In this document: one piece after another, positions 27,033-35,223 of the stretch
Layout of the letters: each line of letters starts with the position of its first letter
How positions within the stretch are numbered: position 1 is the stretch's first letter
NCBI GenBank assembly: GCA_015059715.1
Contig: SUZV01000010.1
Coordinates: forward strand, 1-64,000
Reading direction: 5' to 3'
Length of the DNA stretch: 64,000 nt
Origin: Rikenellaceae bacterium
GTDB taxonomy: Bacteria > Bacteroidota > Bacteroidia > Bacteroidales > Rikenellaceae
Notes under the pieces: model-generated
Databases searched by the model: none
Told to the model about the DNA's origin: nothing
What the model saw: the letters and a program-made list of their open reading frames with translations, nothing else
Made by a program: the position numbers and the translations under genes

Positions 27033-27063
27033 TTGTATATTTGAAAAATTATCCGTACCTTTG
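27033..27063 (+). promoter_or_regulatory. Promoter of the small-peptide/lipoprotein/glycosyltransferase operon
   Basis: TTG (27033-27035), 20 bp, TACCTTTG (27056-27063), about 57 bases before the GTG of the small gene. Confidence 0.75.
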
Positions 27064-27119
27064 CTATGTATATGTGCCTATTTGTTATGGCACGCGAAGT
27101 TAAATAAATTTTTAAAGCT

Positions 27120-27257
27120 GTGAAGAAGATAATGCTAAGTGGTTATAGTGCTCCAGACTTTGAGGTTGTGGAGCTGGTAGTAGAGAGAGGATATGAAGGC
27201 TCGAATGGCTCTCATAGTGTTGGTAATGAGGATATTGGAATCCTTGAGGAGTTGTAA
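27120..27257 (+). CDS. Small peptide of the Bacteroidetes 'KK..YxAP' type
   Basis: A 45-codon ORF with a GTG start reads VKKIMLSGYSAPDFEVVEL and then continues with acidic and Gly-rich residues to codon 45; an ATG at codon 5 is an alternative start. The pattern (basic start, Tyr-x-Ala-Pro, Glu-Val-Glu run, Gly/Ser/Asp-rich tail) matches a class of short, poorly understood peptides common in Bacteroidales, often placed before surface-protein genes. It lies directly after a good promoter and 17 bases before a lipoprotein gene. Its function is unknown; a secreted or modified peptide precursor is one possibility. Confidence 0.6.
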   Translation: MKKIMLSGYSAPDFEVVELVVERGYEGSNGSHSVGNEDIGILEEL

Positions 27258-27274
27258 CATCTCGTAGTGGCCCT

Positions 27275-28573
27275 ATGATTAGATTGTTAAGACGCATATC
27301 GGGCTTGTTTGTCGCCATTGTGGCAATAGTGTCGTGCGAGAGGCTTTACCACCATGATGATATCATAGATAAGGCTCTCGACCTTAACGTTGCTGTGTCG
27401 CACATTACGGCGACATCGGCGCAGGTGAAGGTGACGCATAGTTGCAGTGCCGAGAGCACTTGGTATGGTATGCTCACCGAGGACCTTGCTACGCCTGTGA
27501 CGACACTCATCGATGAGCAGCTAAATAGGGGCGTGTCGCTCGACGAGCTCCATAGCGGTAGGCAGTACACAACCACCTTTGATGAGCTTAAGCCTCAGAC
27601 CGAGTATCGATATATAGCCATAGGTCTTACGGCAGAGGGCGAGAAGTATGGCGATGTGGCCTCAAAGAGCTTCAAGACGCTAAGCGTAAGTCAGCAGCCT
27701 GTAAACGGCATGGTCCAGAACGGTGCGTGGAGCCTGAAATATTGTGGTGCTGCGAGGATTGATGGTACGATGTATGACCACGTTGTGAGGCTTGATAGTA
27801 GCGACGACTACTACTACGCGCTGACGGTGGTCTATGCTAAGCAGTATGACCCCGAGGAGCTCTACGACTTTGCCGAGGAGATGCTCGACGAGATGAAGGA
27901 GTACCTCGAAGATTATAACGAGGCGACTGGCACAAAGCATGCATTTGTGGATATGCTCTATAGGGGTACAAATGTGGAGCACTTCGACCTAAGCCCTGGG
28001 GTCTATAGGGCCTTGGCGATAGGCTATACGTCGCAGGGTGATGTGAGCGGTATGTATGCTGTAAGTCAGGAGTTTGAGGTGTTCGAGGGTGAGCCCTCTG
28101 AGGCCTACTCGTCGTGGCTCGGTGAGTGGAGTGTTCAGGGCAGCAATGGTGTTGTTACGAGGGTGACAATAGAGCAGAAGGTTGCCAACAACGCCTTCAC
28201 GTTACGTGGCTGGGAGGGCTTCGACGAGCTGGCTATCGAGGTAGAGTATGACGATACAGAGGATGTTGCATATATCTCCTCGCAGTGTGTTGCCGAGGAG
28301 TATTCTATAGGTCAGGAGTATGGCTTAGTTGATATATACCTCTTTGCGGCCGATGCCGAGGGGTACTACTATGACAATAGCGCAGGAGACTACTACATCG
28401 CCACAGTGCGACGCGGTATGGATGGAAAGCCTACGGTGGTTAGCTATGGGGCTAACATGCCAGGCTATCCAGTCTTTACGCAGATGTTCTTTATGGCCGA
28501 GGCCGATGACCGCTACTACGCACTCACTGCCGAGGAGCAGATTCCCACATTTGGGGCGATGATGCAGAGATGA
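27275..28573 (+). CDS. Predicted surface lipoprotein with fibronectin-like N-terminal domain
   Basis: A 432-aa protein with a lipoprotein signal peptide (lipobox AIVSC, lipidated Cys near residue 21). The first domain (about 35-135) has the pattern of a fibronectin type III-like fold (ITATSAQVKVTHSC, then LKPQTEYRYIAIGLT). The rest (about 145-430) is all-beta, rich in Tyr, Asp and Glu, and resembles other large Bacteroidales surface lipoproteins; I do not recognise a named family. The stop overlaps the start of the glycosyltransferase gene by four bases (ATGA), so they are coupled. It may be a binding protein or glycosylation substrate. Confidence 0.82.
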   Translation: MIRLLRRISGLFVAIVAIVSCERLYHHDDIIDKALDLNVAVSHITATSAQVKVTHSCSAESTWYGMLTEDLATPVTTLIDEQLNRGVSLDELHSGRQYTTTFDELKPQTEYRYIAIGLTAEGEKYGDVASKSFKTLSVSQQPVNGMVQNGAWSLKYCGAARIDGTMYDHVVRLDSSDDYYYALTVVYAKQYDPEELYDFAEEMLDEMKEYLEDYNEATGTKHAFVDMLYRGTNVEHFDLSPGVYRALAIGYTSQGDVSGMYAVSQEFEVFEGEPSEAYSSWLGEWSVQGSNGVVTRVTIEQKVANNAFTLRGWEGFDELAIEVEYDDTEDVAYISSQCVAEEYSIGQEYGLVDIYLFAADAEGYYYDNSAGDYYIATVRRGMDGKPTVVSYGANMPGYPVFTQMFFMAEADDRYYALTAEEQIPTFGAMMQR

Positions 28574-29460
28574 AACGTCTATCGCTGATAATAGCTACGT
28601 ATAACCGTTGTGAGCAGCTGATGGTAACCCTCGGGTCGGTAGCTAAGCAGAGTGCCAAGGCCGAGTTGTGGGAGTGTATCGTTGTTGACAATAACTCGAA
28701 GGATGCCACGCGGCAGCGTGTCGAGGAGTTTATCGCAGGGCATCCTGGGGTCGCTGTGCGCTACCATTACGAGTCCCAGCAGGGACTATCATACGCCCGT
28801 AACGCAGGTATTGCTGTTGCCGAGGGCGATATTTTAGCATTTATAGATGATGATGAACGCATTGTCGAGGAGTTTATCGAGGCCTATATCGAGCTCTTCG
28901 ACAGCCATAGTGATGCCATGTCGGCAGGGGGTAGGATTATCGCCGAGTACCCCTCGGGCAGGCCGCGCTGGATGTCGCGCTATGCCGAGCAGCCTATAGC
29001 CAACCCTATGGACTTCGGAGCTGAGGTGCGTCTCTTTCCACGTGGTCGCATACCTGGAGGTGGTAATATGGCTATGCGCCGTGAGCTGTTCGACTGCATA
29101 GGGTGCTTCAACACCGAGTTGGGGCGTTGCGGTGCTACGCTTATAGGGGGCGAGGAGAGCGACCTCTTCGAGAGGGCCGCCAAGGTGGGTATGCTATGCT
29201 ACTACCAGCCGCGTGCTGTGATGTACCACATCATCCCTCGTGAGAAGCTTACGGAGGAGTATTTCGAGAGGTTGTGCTACAATACGGGTGTGAGCCAACG
29301 CCGTAGGGCATTGGTACATAGGCGTATGGCGAGGTTATACATAGGCGAGGTGGTAAAGTGGATGACCACCCTGCTGTTGGGCGTGCTCCATAGGCCTGAG
29401 CAGACGCGATATCTCATAAAAATGCGAAAAATGATATCGCGCGGTGTTTTTAATAAATAA
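28570..29460 (+). CDS. Family 2 glycosyltransferase
   Basis: A 296-aa GT-A fold enzyme that transfers a sugar from a nucleotide donor. The N-terminal motif LSLIIATYNRCEQL, the VVDNNSKDAT segment near residue 40, the donor/metal motif FIDDDERI near residue 94 and the GGEESDLFERA acceptor-side motif near residue 198 are all visible. A single hydrophobic segment near residue 262 (WMTTLLLGVLH) may anchor it to the membrane. It overlaps the preceding lipoprotein gene by four bases; acceptor unknown. A standalone GT2 gene inside a lipoprotein cluster is suggestive of a local glycan or glycoprotein, not of a capsule locus. Confidence 0.9.
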   Translation: MKRLSLIIATYNRCEQLMVTLGSVAKQSAKAELWECIVVDNNSKDATRQRVEEFIAGHPGVAVRYHYESQQGLSYARNAGIAVAEGDILAFIDDDERIVEEFIEAYIELFDSHSDAMSAGGRIIAEYPSGRPRWMSRYAEQPIANPMDFGAEVRLFPRGRIPGGGNMAMRRELFDCIGCFNTELGRCGATLIGGEESDLFERAAKVGMLCYYQPRAVMYHIIPREKLTEEYFERLCYNTGVSQRRRALVHRRMARLYIGEVVKWMTTLLLGVLHRPEQTRYLIKMRKMISRGVFNK

Positions 29461-29465
29461 TTTTG

Positions 29466-29473
29466 TAACTTTG
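29466..29473 (+). promoter_or_regulatory. Possible promoter of the BACON lipoprotein gene
   Basis: TAACTTTG matches the -7 element; the -33 position carries GTG rather than TTG at 19 bp spacing. The expected start near 29480 supports the ATG at 29517 over the one at 29493. Confidence 0.5.
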
Positions 29474-29516
29474 TTGGCAACAAAGCAACAAAATGTGTAA
29501 ACATAGATTGATAAAT

Positions 29517-30848
29517 ATGGGTTTTAGGAATATTTATGCTCTGCTTGGTCTGCTGGCGTTGATGGTTGTGGGGTGTGACGAGTACGAAGCTGAGGATGCC
29601 CACACTGTGGATAAGGTGCCGGTGTTGACGCTAACCTCAGAGGAGCTGATGGTGTTTACATCGGAGGGTGGCAAGGGCGAGATAACATATACTGCCGAGC
29701 TGCGCGAGCTGACGCGCTCGGGCGCGCAACCCAAGGTGGGGGCATCGTGCAGTGCCGACTGGATAACGCTCAAGGGTGCGGATAATAGCTGCTGTAGCTT
29801 TACGGTGGCTGCCAACGAGGGCGAGGCACGCCAGACGACGATAGTCATAAGCTACGACGTTAAGAAGGTCGAGGTGACGATAACGCAGACGGCTAAGGGC
29901 GCAGGGTCAGGAGGCCAAAGCGTGCAGTTTGTGGCTAACCACTTCGATGGTGAGTATTATGGCGACTACTACAGCCCAGGCATAGGTAACTACTACCTCC
30001 ACCTTTCGGATAACGGCTTTAAGGAGAGTGGCTATGCGCTGCCCAAGTCGAGATACTACCGCATAGACCTCTACTCGGACTACTATGGTGGTCCTGAGGT
30101 TGAGCATCTGCAACTACCTTATGGCACATACACTCTCGATACGGCTAATAGCTTCCAGCATGGCACATTCTCGGTGGCATACTCCAAAATGCTTGAGTCG
30201 GATGCCGAGGGTAACTTCGTCATCGAAAAGTTGTTTGAGGCTGGCGAGCTTGTTGTAGATGCTAAGGGTGCTACGCTTAGGGTCACTATCGAGGGCGTGG
30301 AGCATGTGGTGACATACTCTGGTGCGACATTGGTAAGCGATAAACGCTCGGCAACGGGCGAGGATGTCGGTGGTGGCGAGGAGGATGACACTGAGGATGT
30401 GCTCTCGACGCTTGTCGGTGACTACACACTAACGCTTGATGACCATGTGCTAATCTACGCCTACTATGGCGACTACTACGGTACGGGACTGAGCAACTGG
30501 ACCTTCGCACTATGGCCTAAAGACCGTGAGGGTGACCACATACAGTTCGACATTATCAACGAGAGTGATAGAGATATGTTTGGCACCTATAGCTTAGGTG
30601 ACGAGAGTAGGGCCTATAGCTTCCTTGTGGGCTATATCGAGAGCGATGGCACGGGGGATACTATGGGGTATATGCGAGGCTCGTGGTACTACACCGACGA
30701 TGGCGTTACTATGGCTCCCTTTGCAGGGGGCGAGCTGCGTATCACCGACGGAGGCGATGGTGATATCGTGCTCGACATAGAGGCTACGGATGATAGAGGT
30801 AATAGGCTTAAGGGCAGCTGGAGAGGTAGGCCCGAGGCATTAAAGTAG
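29517..30848 (+). CDS. BACON-domain surface lipoprotein
   Basis: About 443 aa with a lipoprotein signal peptide (lipobox MVVGC, Cys near residue 20). A BACON domain (about 35-130) has the usual SEGGKGEITYTAELRE, SCSADWITL and ANEGEARQTTIVISY pattern. Then comes a domain that recurs in neighbouring genes (YYGDYYSPG, YLHLSDNGF, PYGTYTLD, GVEHVVTY; about 135-275), a short acidic linker, and a second recurrent domain ending GSWYYTDDGVTMAP and DDRGNRLKGSW. BACON domains bind carbohydrate or mucin in some Bacteroidetes proteins, so a surface adhesin or glycan-binding role is a fair inference. The start is chosen at 29517 because of the promoter. Confidence 0.85.
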   Translation: MGFRNIYALLGLLALMVVGCDEYEAEDAHTVDKVPVLTLTSEELMVFTSEGGKGEITYTAELRELTRSGAQPKVGASCSADWITLKGADNSCCSFTVAANEGEARQTTIVISYDVKKVEVTITQTAKGAGSGGQSVQFVANHFDGEYYGDYYSPGIGNYYLHLSDNGFKESGYALPKSRYYRIDLYSDYYGGPEVEHLQLPYGTYTLDTANSFQHGTFSVAYSKMLESDAEGNFVIEKLFEAGELVVDAKGATLRVTIEGVEHVVTYSGATLVSDKRSATGEDVGGGEEDDTEDVLSTLVGDYTLTLDDHVLIYAYYGDYYGTGLSNWTFALWPKDREGDHIQFDIINESDRDMFGTYSLGDESRAYSFLVGYIESDGTGDTMGYMRGSWYYTDDGVTMAPFAGGELRITDGGDGDIVLDIEATDDRGNRLKGSWRGRPEALK

Positions 30849-31029
30849 TGCTGTGCAGAAACTCGTTGAGTGGTGCTGGCGCGCTACTGCTTAGTTTCAG
30901 CTTTCGCAGTGAGGTAAGCCGTGCGGAGTGAGATTGATAGTCGTGTGTGCGGTGCGGAGCACTATTTGGGCTCCTACGTATCAGTGAGGAAGTATAAACA
31001 AAGGAAGATCGCCACAGAATTGCATGAGG
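30849..31029. other. Intergenic stretch without recognised features
   Basis: No ORF, RNA gene or clear repeat is seen in these bases after the BACON lipoprotein gene. Several short GC-rich palindromic words occur (for example GTGCGGAGTG and GTGCGGAGCAC), possibly remnants of older repeats. Confidence 0.4.
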
Positions 31030-31165
31030 CTGAATAAAAGGTGTATTTTGTCGTTCTTTGTTGAGATAAGGCATCATCTGCTGCCGCTAACAAATTATCT
31101 TGGCAATGGGCAGTACGTTTTAGTACAGCCCATCGCCTCGAAATTCGCCGAGCGTTGTATCTAAT
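31030..31165. repeat. Dispersed GTAC-hairpin element, copy 1
   Basis: Contains ATAAGGCATCATCTGCTGCC, CCGCTAACAAA, a hairpin ATGGGCAGTAC..GTACAGCCCAT (31106-31132) and CCGAGCGTTGTATCT. The same words appear, inverted, at 39788-39905, and a third relative is at 51468-51592. Its left flank shares TGAATAAAA and GTGTATTTTGTCGTT with the element at 842-961. Confidence 0.55.
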
Positions 31166-31352
31166 GCCTTCTCCCAACAAATATGCTCGCCTTCAAAATG
31201 CTAACGCATTTTCGTTTATATATTTACAATCCACCTAAGAAGCTGTTTGAATTTTATTTCGAGAGTATTTGAGAGCTTCTTACCCTAGAGAGGAGGATAG
31301 GACGTTGCGCGCTTTACGGCCGCAACAAACTTGCTATTTATCAAATTTTTAC

Positions 31353-31621
31353 TATCTTTGGCATCATAATGATGCATCTACTACAGCATCGCATCACATA
31401 ATATAGCGTCACACGTGGTGTAAATTAAGTACTTTTTTGTATCTTTGGCATCATAATGATGCATCTACTACAGCATCGCATCACATAATATAGCGTCACA
31501 CGTGGTGTAAATTAAGTACTTTTTTGTATCTTTGGCATCATAATGATGCATCTACTACAGCACTGTATTACATAATATACCGTCACACGTGGTGTAAATT
31601 AAGTACTTTTTTGTATCTTTG
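31353..31621 (+). promoter_or_regulatory. Three 87-bp tandem repeats, each with a promoter and operator-like palindrome
   Basis: TATCTTTG occurs at 31353, 31440, 31527 and 31614, exactly 87 bp apart. After each of the first three comes GGCATCATAATGATGC, whose GCATCAT-A-ATGATGC is a perfect 15-bp palindrome located at the predicted transcription start. The units end CACACGTGGTGTAAATT and GTACTTTTTTG. The third copy has a few substitutions (31561-31580). The fourth -7 element lacks the palindrome and is 53 bases from the start of the lipoprotein gene at 31674. This is a multi-promoter, probably repressor-controlled region. Confidence 0.7.
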
Positions 31622-31673
31622 TGTTCGATACCCCCACCTTGGCAACGACAATTAGATAACACCTCTTTAAGCT

Positions 31674-32726
31674 ATGAAGATTCAGTACCTACTTTGTGCG
31701 CTATTGGCACTCGCGCTAACGCTCGCATCGTGCGAGGAGAGAGCATCAGAGGATGACAACACCGAATTTCCTCAGCCAGACCCAGACCCAGAACCCGACC
31801 CAGAGCCAGACCCCGAACCCGAGCCAGAGCCCGAGCCAGAGCCCGAGCCAGATGGTGTGGTATTTGAGGCTATCTATTCGAGTGGTGCCTATTATGGTGA
31901 CCAGTACTCACCAGGCGCGGATAACTACTTTATCTCGCTCTCGGACAACGGCTTCGACGAGAATGGCTATGTGCGCCCGAACTCAACATACTACCGCATA
32001 GACCTCTACGCCCCCAAGTATGAGGGCGAGTGGCAGGAGTATATGCCCCTGCCCTATGGCGAGTATCACTACGATGCCGAGGATAGCTATGCCGAGTGGA
32101 CATTCTCGGCCGACTACTCGGAGTATGTCAAGACCAACGACACCGATATCGAGCTAAAGCTAACCTTCGAGTCGGGAACATTGATAGTCGCCGAGGGTCA
32201 GACGACACTCGAGGTGGTCATCGAGGGCGAGAAACATAGGGTGACATTCACTGGTGACCACGTAATCGCCAATGTGATGCCCAAGCCTATCGAGCCACGT
32301 GAGTTGCAGGCAGGCTATGCCTATGCCAAGTACTATGGCGATAAGTTTACGCCTGGCGCGGCAGATAACTTCTACCTATATATAAGTGATAAGGGTCTCG
32401 ACGAGTATGGCTTCGAGCAGAAGGGGGGTCTATACTACGCCTTCGACCTCTATACCGCGAAGGTCGACGATATGACGCTGCCCTGCGGTACCTATACGTG
32501 GGATGATAGTGACACTCTCGCTGTGGGGACTATAAGCGCGTACTACACCAAGTACTACGCCATCAACAGCGAGGGTACGGGGTACTCCGAGAGTGCCTAT
32601 CCCGACTATGGCGAGCTCGCGATAACCCCCGATGGTATCGTAGCAAGCGTATGGTTTGGCGATGTGGAGCACACCCTCACCTTCGAGGGGGTGGCTACGG
32701 TCTACGACCTTAGGGCGGAGGAGTAG
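31674..32726 (+). CDS. Surface lipoprotein with acidic Pro-rich linker and two repeated domains
   Basis: A 350-aa lipoprotein (lipobox LASC, Cys20). Residues about 32-60 are an alternating Pro-Glu/Pro-Asp tract, a stiff acidic stalk lifting the rest off the membrane. Then come two copies of the domain seen in the neighbouring BACON lipoproteins: about 63-200 (YYGDQYSPG, FISLSDNGF, PYGEYHYD, GEKHRVTF) and about 210-345 (YYGDKFTPG, YLYISDKGL, PCGTYTWD, VEHTLTF). There is no BACON domain. The gene is preceded by the 87-bp promoter repeats. The role is unknown, but the design is that of a surface-exposed binding protein. Confidence 0.85.
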   Translation: MKIQYLLCALLALALTLASCEERASEDDNTEFPQPDPDPEPDPEPDPEPEPEPEPEPEPDGVVFEAIYSSGAYYGDQYSPGADNYFISLSDNGFDENGYVRPNSTYYRIDLYAPKYEGEWQEYMPLPYGEYHYDAEDSYAEWTFSADYSEYVKTNDTDIELKLTFESGTLIVAEGQTTLEVVIEGEKHRVTFTGDHVIANVMPKPIEPRELQAGYAYAKYYGDKFTPGAADNFYLYISDKGLDEYGFEQKGGLYYAFDLYTAKVDDMTLPCGTYTWDDSDTLAVGTISAYYTKYYAINSEGTGYSESAYPDYGELAITPDGIVASVWFGDVEHTLTFEGVATVYDLRAEE

Positions 32727-32805
32727 CCTTGGTGTCGGCAGTGGGTGTGGTGAGTGGTTCTCTACGCAATTTTTTGGTCAATATCTATAAAAATGACCAA
32801 ATTAT

Positions 32806-32836
32806 TTGGTTGTTCAAATAAATTTGCTTAGTTTTG
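32806..32836 (+). promoter_or_regulatory. Promoter of the 702-aa BACON lipoprotein gene
   Basis: TTG (32806-32808), 20 bp, TAGTTTTG (32829-32836), 66 bases before the ATG. Confidence 0.6.
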
Positions 32837-32901
32837 TTTAAGAATTGGTGAATGTCGCAAACATTTGACTAATATTTTTAACAACAAAAACTTATAATGC
32901 T

Positions 32902-35010
32902 ATGAGAATTAAAAATTTACTATCTCTATTGTTGGCGTTGCCATTGGTGTTCGCGGCTTGCGAGCCTGTTGACGAGGGCGTTGACGAACCTAAGAAGGAG
33001 TATGCTGCCGAGTTGAGTCTCACATCTGAGGCTACTATGGAGTTTGCCTCGGAGGGTGGCCAGGGTGTTATTACATATACGGCCGAGCTTAAGGAGGTGA
33101 CACGCGAGACTCCCGTTCCTCAGCCAGAGGTAGAGGCAACGTGCCAGGCCGACTGGGTAGAGCTTGGCGAGCCAACCAACGAGAGGCTTGAGTTTACCGT
33201 ATCTAAGAACGAGGGCGCGGCTCGCGAGACTAAGGTGGTGGTGACGTATGGCGATGACTCTTTCGAGGTGGCCGTTAAGCAGGCAGCTAACGAGGGCGAC
33301 GAGCCAGACCCCATGCCTGAGTACGACGTAGAGGTTAAGCTTGCCGCTGCGGAGCGTTACCCCAGCTCGGAGTTCGGGTTGACCGATAATCACTTCGCAT
33401 TGGCCTTTGTCGATGATGCGGAGAATATCGAGCTCTTCCTGCTCTTGGTGGGTGACGAGGGTGAGAATATCCTCTCTGCAGGTGACTATGCGAGCAACAC
33501 AGGCCGTCTCTTAGCCGAGGAGTGCGAGATGTTTATTTGGGAGCCAGCTGCGCAGCACACCTTCACCGAGGGCGTTGCTACGGTAGCTGTCGATGGCGAC
33601 AACTATACATTCGATATCGAGCTTACCAACGAGGATGCTCTTCTCTTCCACTTCACCTACGAGGGTGTGGTGATGAATATGGTTCCTAGGGAGAAGCCCG
33701 ACCCTGTGGACTTTGAGCCTACGAAGGTGTGTGCCTACGCGGAGTCTGCATGGACACTCGGTAACTTCGAGCTTCAGCTGTATATCAACGATAGCAGCTA
33801 CCACGCGCTTGATATGCAGGATATGGTTAACCCCAACGAGGATTACCTCTCTGCGGGCCACTACTCGACAAGCAATGGCAGCATCACCTCGTGGTCAAAC
33901 TTCGTTGCCAATGTTGAGACTGGCGAGGGTGCCTATGTTACCGATGCCGAGATAGATATTGCTCATAACGAGGATGGCACATCGACCATCAAGGGTTATA
34001 TCGAGTCGGAGTATGGCGACCACCTAAATATCGATTGGACGGGCGTTGTCGAGGGCTTCAACTTTGGTGGCGAGACACCTGGTGAGGCTGTGGAGTTTGC
34101 CGCAAAGTTCTTCGGTGGCACCTACTATGGCGATGGTAACTACTATATCGTTCTCTCGGATGTCGAGGTGACTGGCGACAAATCGGTAGAGGGAGCTACA
34201 TACTACTACTTCGATATCTACGCAGGCGTGGAGACTGAGGACCTCTCGGTACCTAATGGCACCTACACATTTGACCTATCGAATAGCTACGCTACGGGCA
34301 CCTTTACCGAGGAGAGTGGCTTTGGTTTCTATATCTCGGGAGGTGTTCCTACATGGTATCTCTACGACGAGGGTAGCAAGATTACGGTATCGGACAACAA
34401 GATTGTAGCCGAGCTTGTCTTGACCGATGGTGCTAAGCATATCGTTACCTACGAGGGTAGCACATCGCTCGCAGGCTCAAGCTCTGGTGGTGGCGGTATC
34501 TCGGGTGATGTTGAGGTTAACGCAACAGGCTGGGATGCGATAGTTCAGTACTACGGACAGTACTACAATGATGTTACTGACAACTACTATGTCGAGCTCT
34601 TCGAGGATGTAGAGTCTGGCAATGGTGGATATTTTGCTCTCGACCTCTTGGCTGACTATGCTACGTGTGTAGACCATAGCGGTACGTTCACAGGCTCGGA
34701 GAGTATGGGTATCAACACCTTTGTCCCTGGCTATATCGATGGGGATTACTTGGCAGGTAGCTGGTATGCCGAGATTGAAGATGGCGTGGCTACTGGCACA
34801 ATGGCTCCGTTGACGGAGGGTAGTGTTACCGTAACTCTCAACGGTGATGGCACTCAGACGTATACCATAGACTGCACGGATGACCAGGGCAATAAGATTA
34901 CAGGCTCGGTAACGGCCACCCCTTACTCAGATGCCTATGCACTCAGCAAGGGCACTGAGCAGAGGAGCAAGAGCTTTAGGATTGAGCTTCCAAAGCGTGT
35001 CGTGCGCTAA
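32902..35010 (+). CDS. Large BACON-domain surface lipoprotein
   Basis: A 702-aa lipoprotein (lipobox FAAC, Cys20). A BACON domain (about 33-135) is followed by two lower-similarity beta domains (about 145-260 and 270-390), a copy of the shared YYGDGNYYIVLSD domain (about 393-530), a Gly/Ser linker (SSSGGGG) and the shared terminal domain with GSWYAEIEDG, TMAP and DDQGNKITGS (about 540-680). The last 20 residues are basic, unlike the acidic body. Its architecture is the fullest version of the family encoded in this cluster and suggests domain shuffling between neighbours. Probable surface-exposed, glycan-related function; no enzyme motif is visible. Confidence 0.85.
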   Translation: MRIKNLLSLLLALPLVFAACEPVDEGVDEPKKEYAAELSLTSEATMEFASEGGQGVITYTAELKEVTRETPVPQPEVEATCQADWVELGEPTNERLEFTVSKNEGAARETKVVVTYGDDSFEVAVKQAANEGDEPDPMPEYDVEVKLAAAERYPSSEFGLTDNHFALAFVDDAENIELFLLLVGDEGENILSAGDYASNTGRLLAEECEMFIWEPAAQHTFTEGVATVAVDGDNYTFDIELTNEDALLFHFTYEGVVMNMVPREKPDPVDFEPTKVCAYAESAWTLGNFELQLYINDSSYHALDMQDMVNPNEDYLSAGHYSTSNGSITSWSNFVANVETGEGAYVTDAEIDIAHNEDGTSTIKGYIESEYGDHLNIDWTGVVEGFNFGGETPGEAVEFAAKFFGGTYYGDGNYYIVLSDVEVTGDKSVEGATYYYFDIYAGVETEDLSVPNGTYTFDLSNSYATGTFTEESGFGFYISGGVPTWYLYDEGSKITVSDNKIVAELVLTDGAKHIVTYEGSTSLAGSSSGGGGISGDVEVNATGWDAIVQYYGQYYNDVTDNYYVELFEDVESGNGGYFALDLLADYATCVDHSGTFTGSESMGINTFVPGYIDGDYLAGSWYAEIEDGVATGTMAPLTEGSVTVTLNGDGTQTYTIDCTDDQGNKITGSVTATPYSDAYALSKGTEQRSKSFRIELPKRVVR

Positions 35011-35032
35011 TGTAGCTCGATAGCTAACTTAT

Positions 35033-35067
35033 GGGCCATCTCCACTCGGGGGTGGCCTATATTTTTG
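35033..35067 (+). terminator. Terminator after the 702-aa lipoprotein gene
   Basis: GGGCCATC/GGTGGCCT stem (35033-35040, 35051-35058) followed by ATATTTTTG. Confidence 0.7.
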
Positions 35068-35075
35068 TTAGGGGG

Positions 35076-35117
35076 ATGGGTCACTATGATAGCGACAACG
35101 AACACCATAGAAACCCA
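35076..35117. repeat. ATAGCGA-loop hairpin, copy 1
   Basis: ATGGGTCACTATG (35076-35088) pairs with CATAGAAACCCAT (35105-35117); the loop begins ATAGCGACAACG. Matching hairpins with the same loop lie at 45898-45942 and 62212-62273. Further CATAG..CTCAT words follow to about 35140. Confidence 0.6.
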
Positions 35118-35156
35118 TAGAAACTCATAGGAACTCATTAAAATATGCTATCAACT

Positions 35157-35186
35157 TTGTTGAAAACCAAAAAATCACTATATTTG
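35157..35186 (+). promoter_or_regulatory. Promoter of the 409-aa BACON lipoprotein gene
   Basis: TTG (35157-35159), 19 bp, TATATTTG (35179-35186), 38 bases before the ATG. Confidence 0.75.
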
Positions 35187-35223
35187 TCCGATATTAGACA
35201 AATGTTTCAAAAAATATAGGGTT

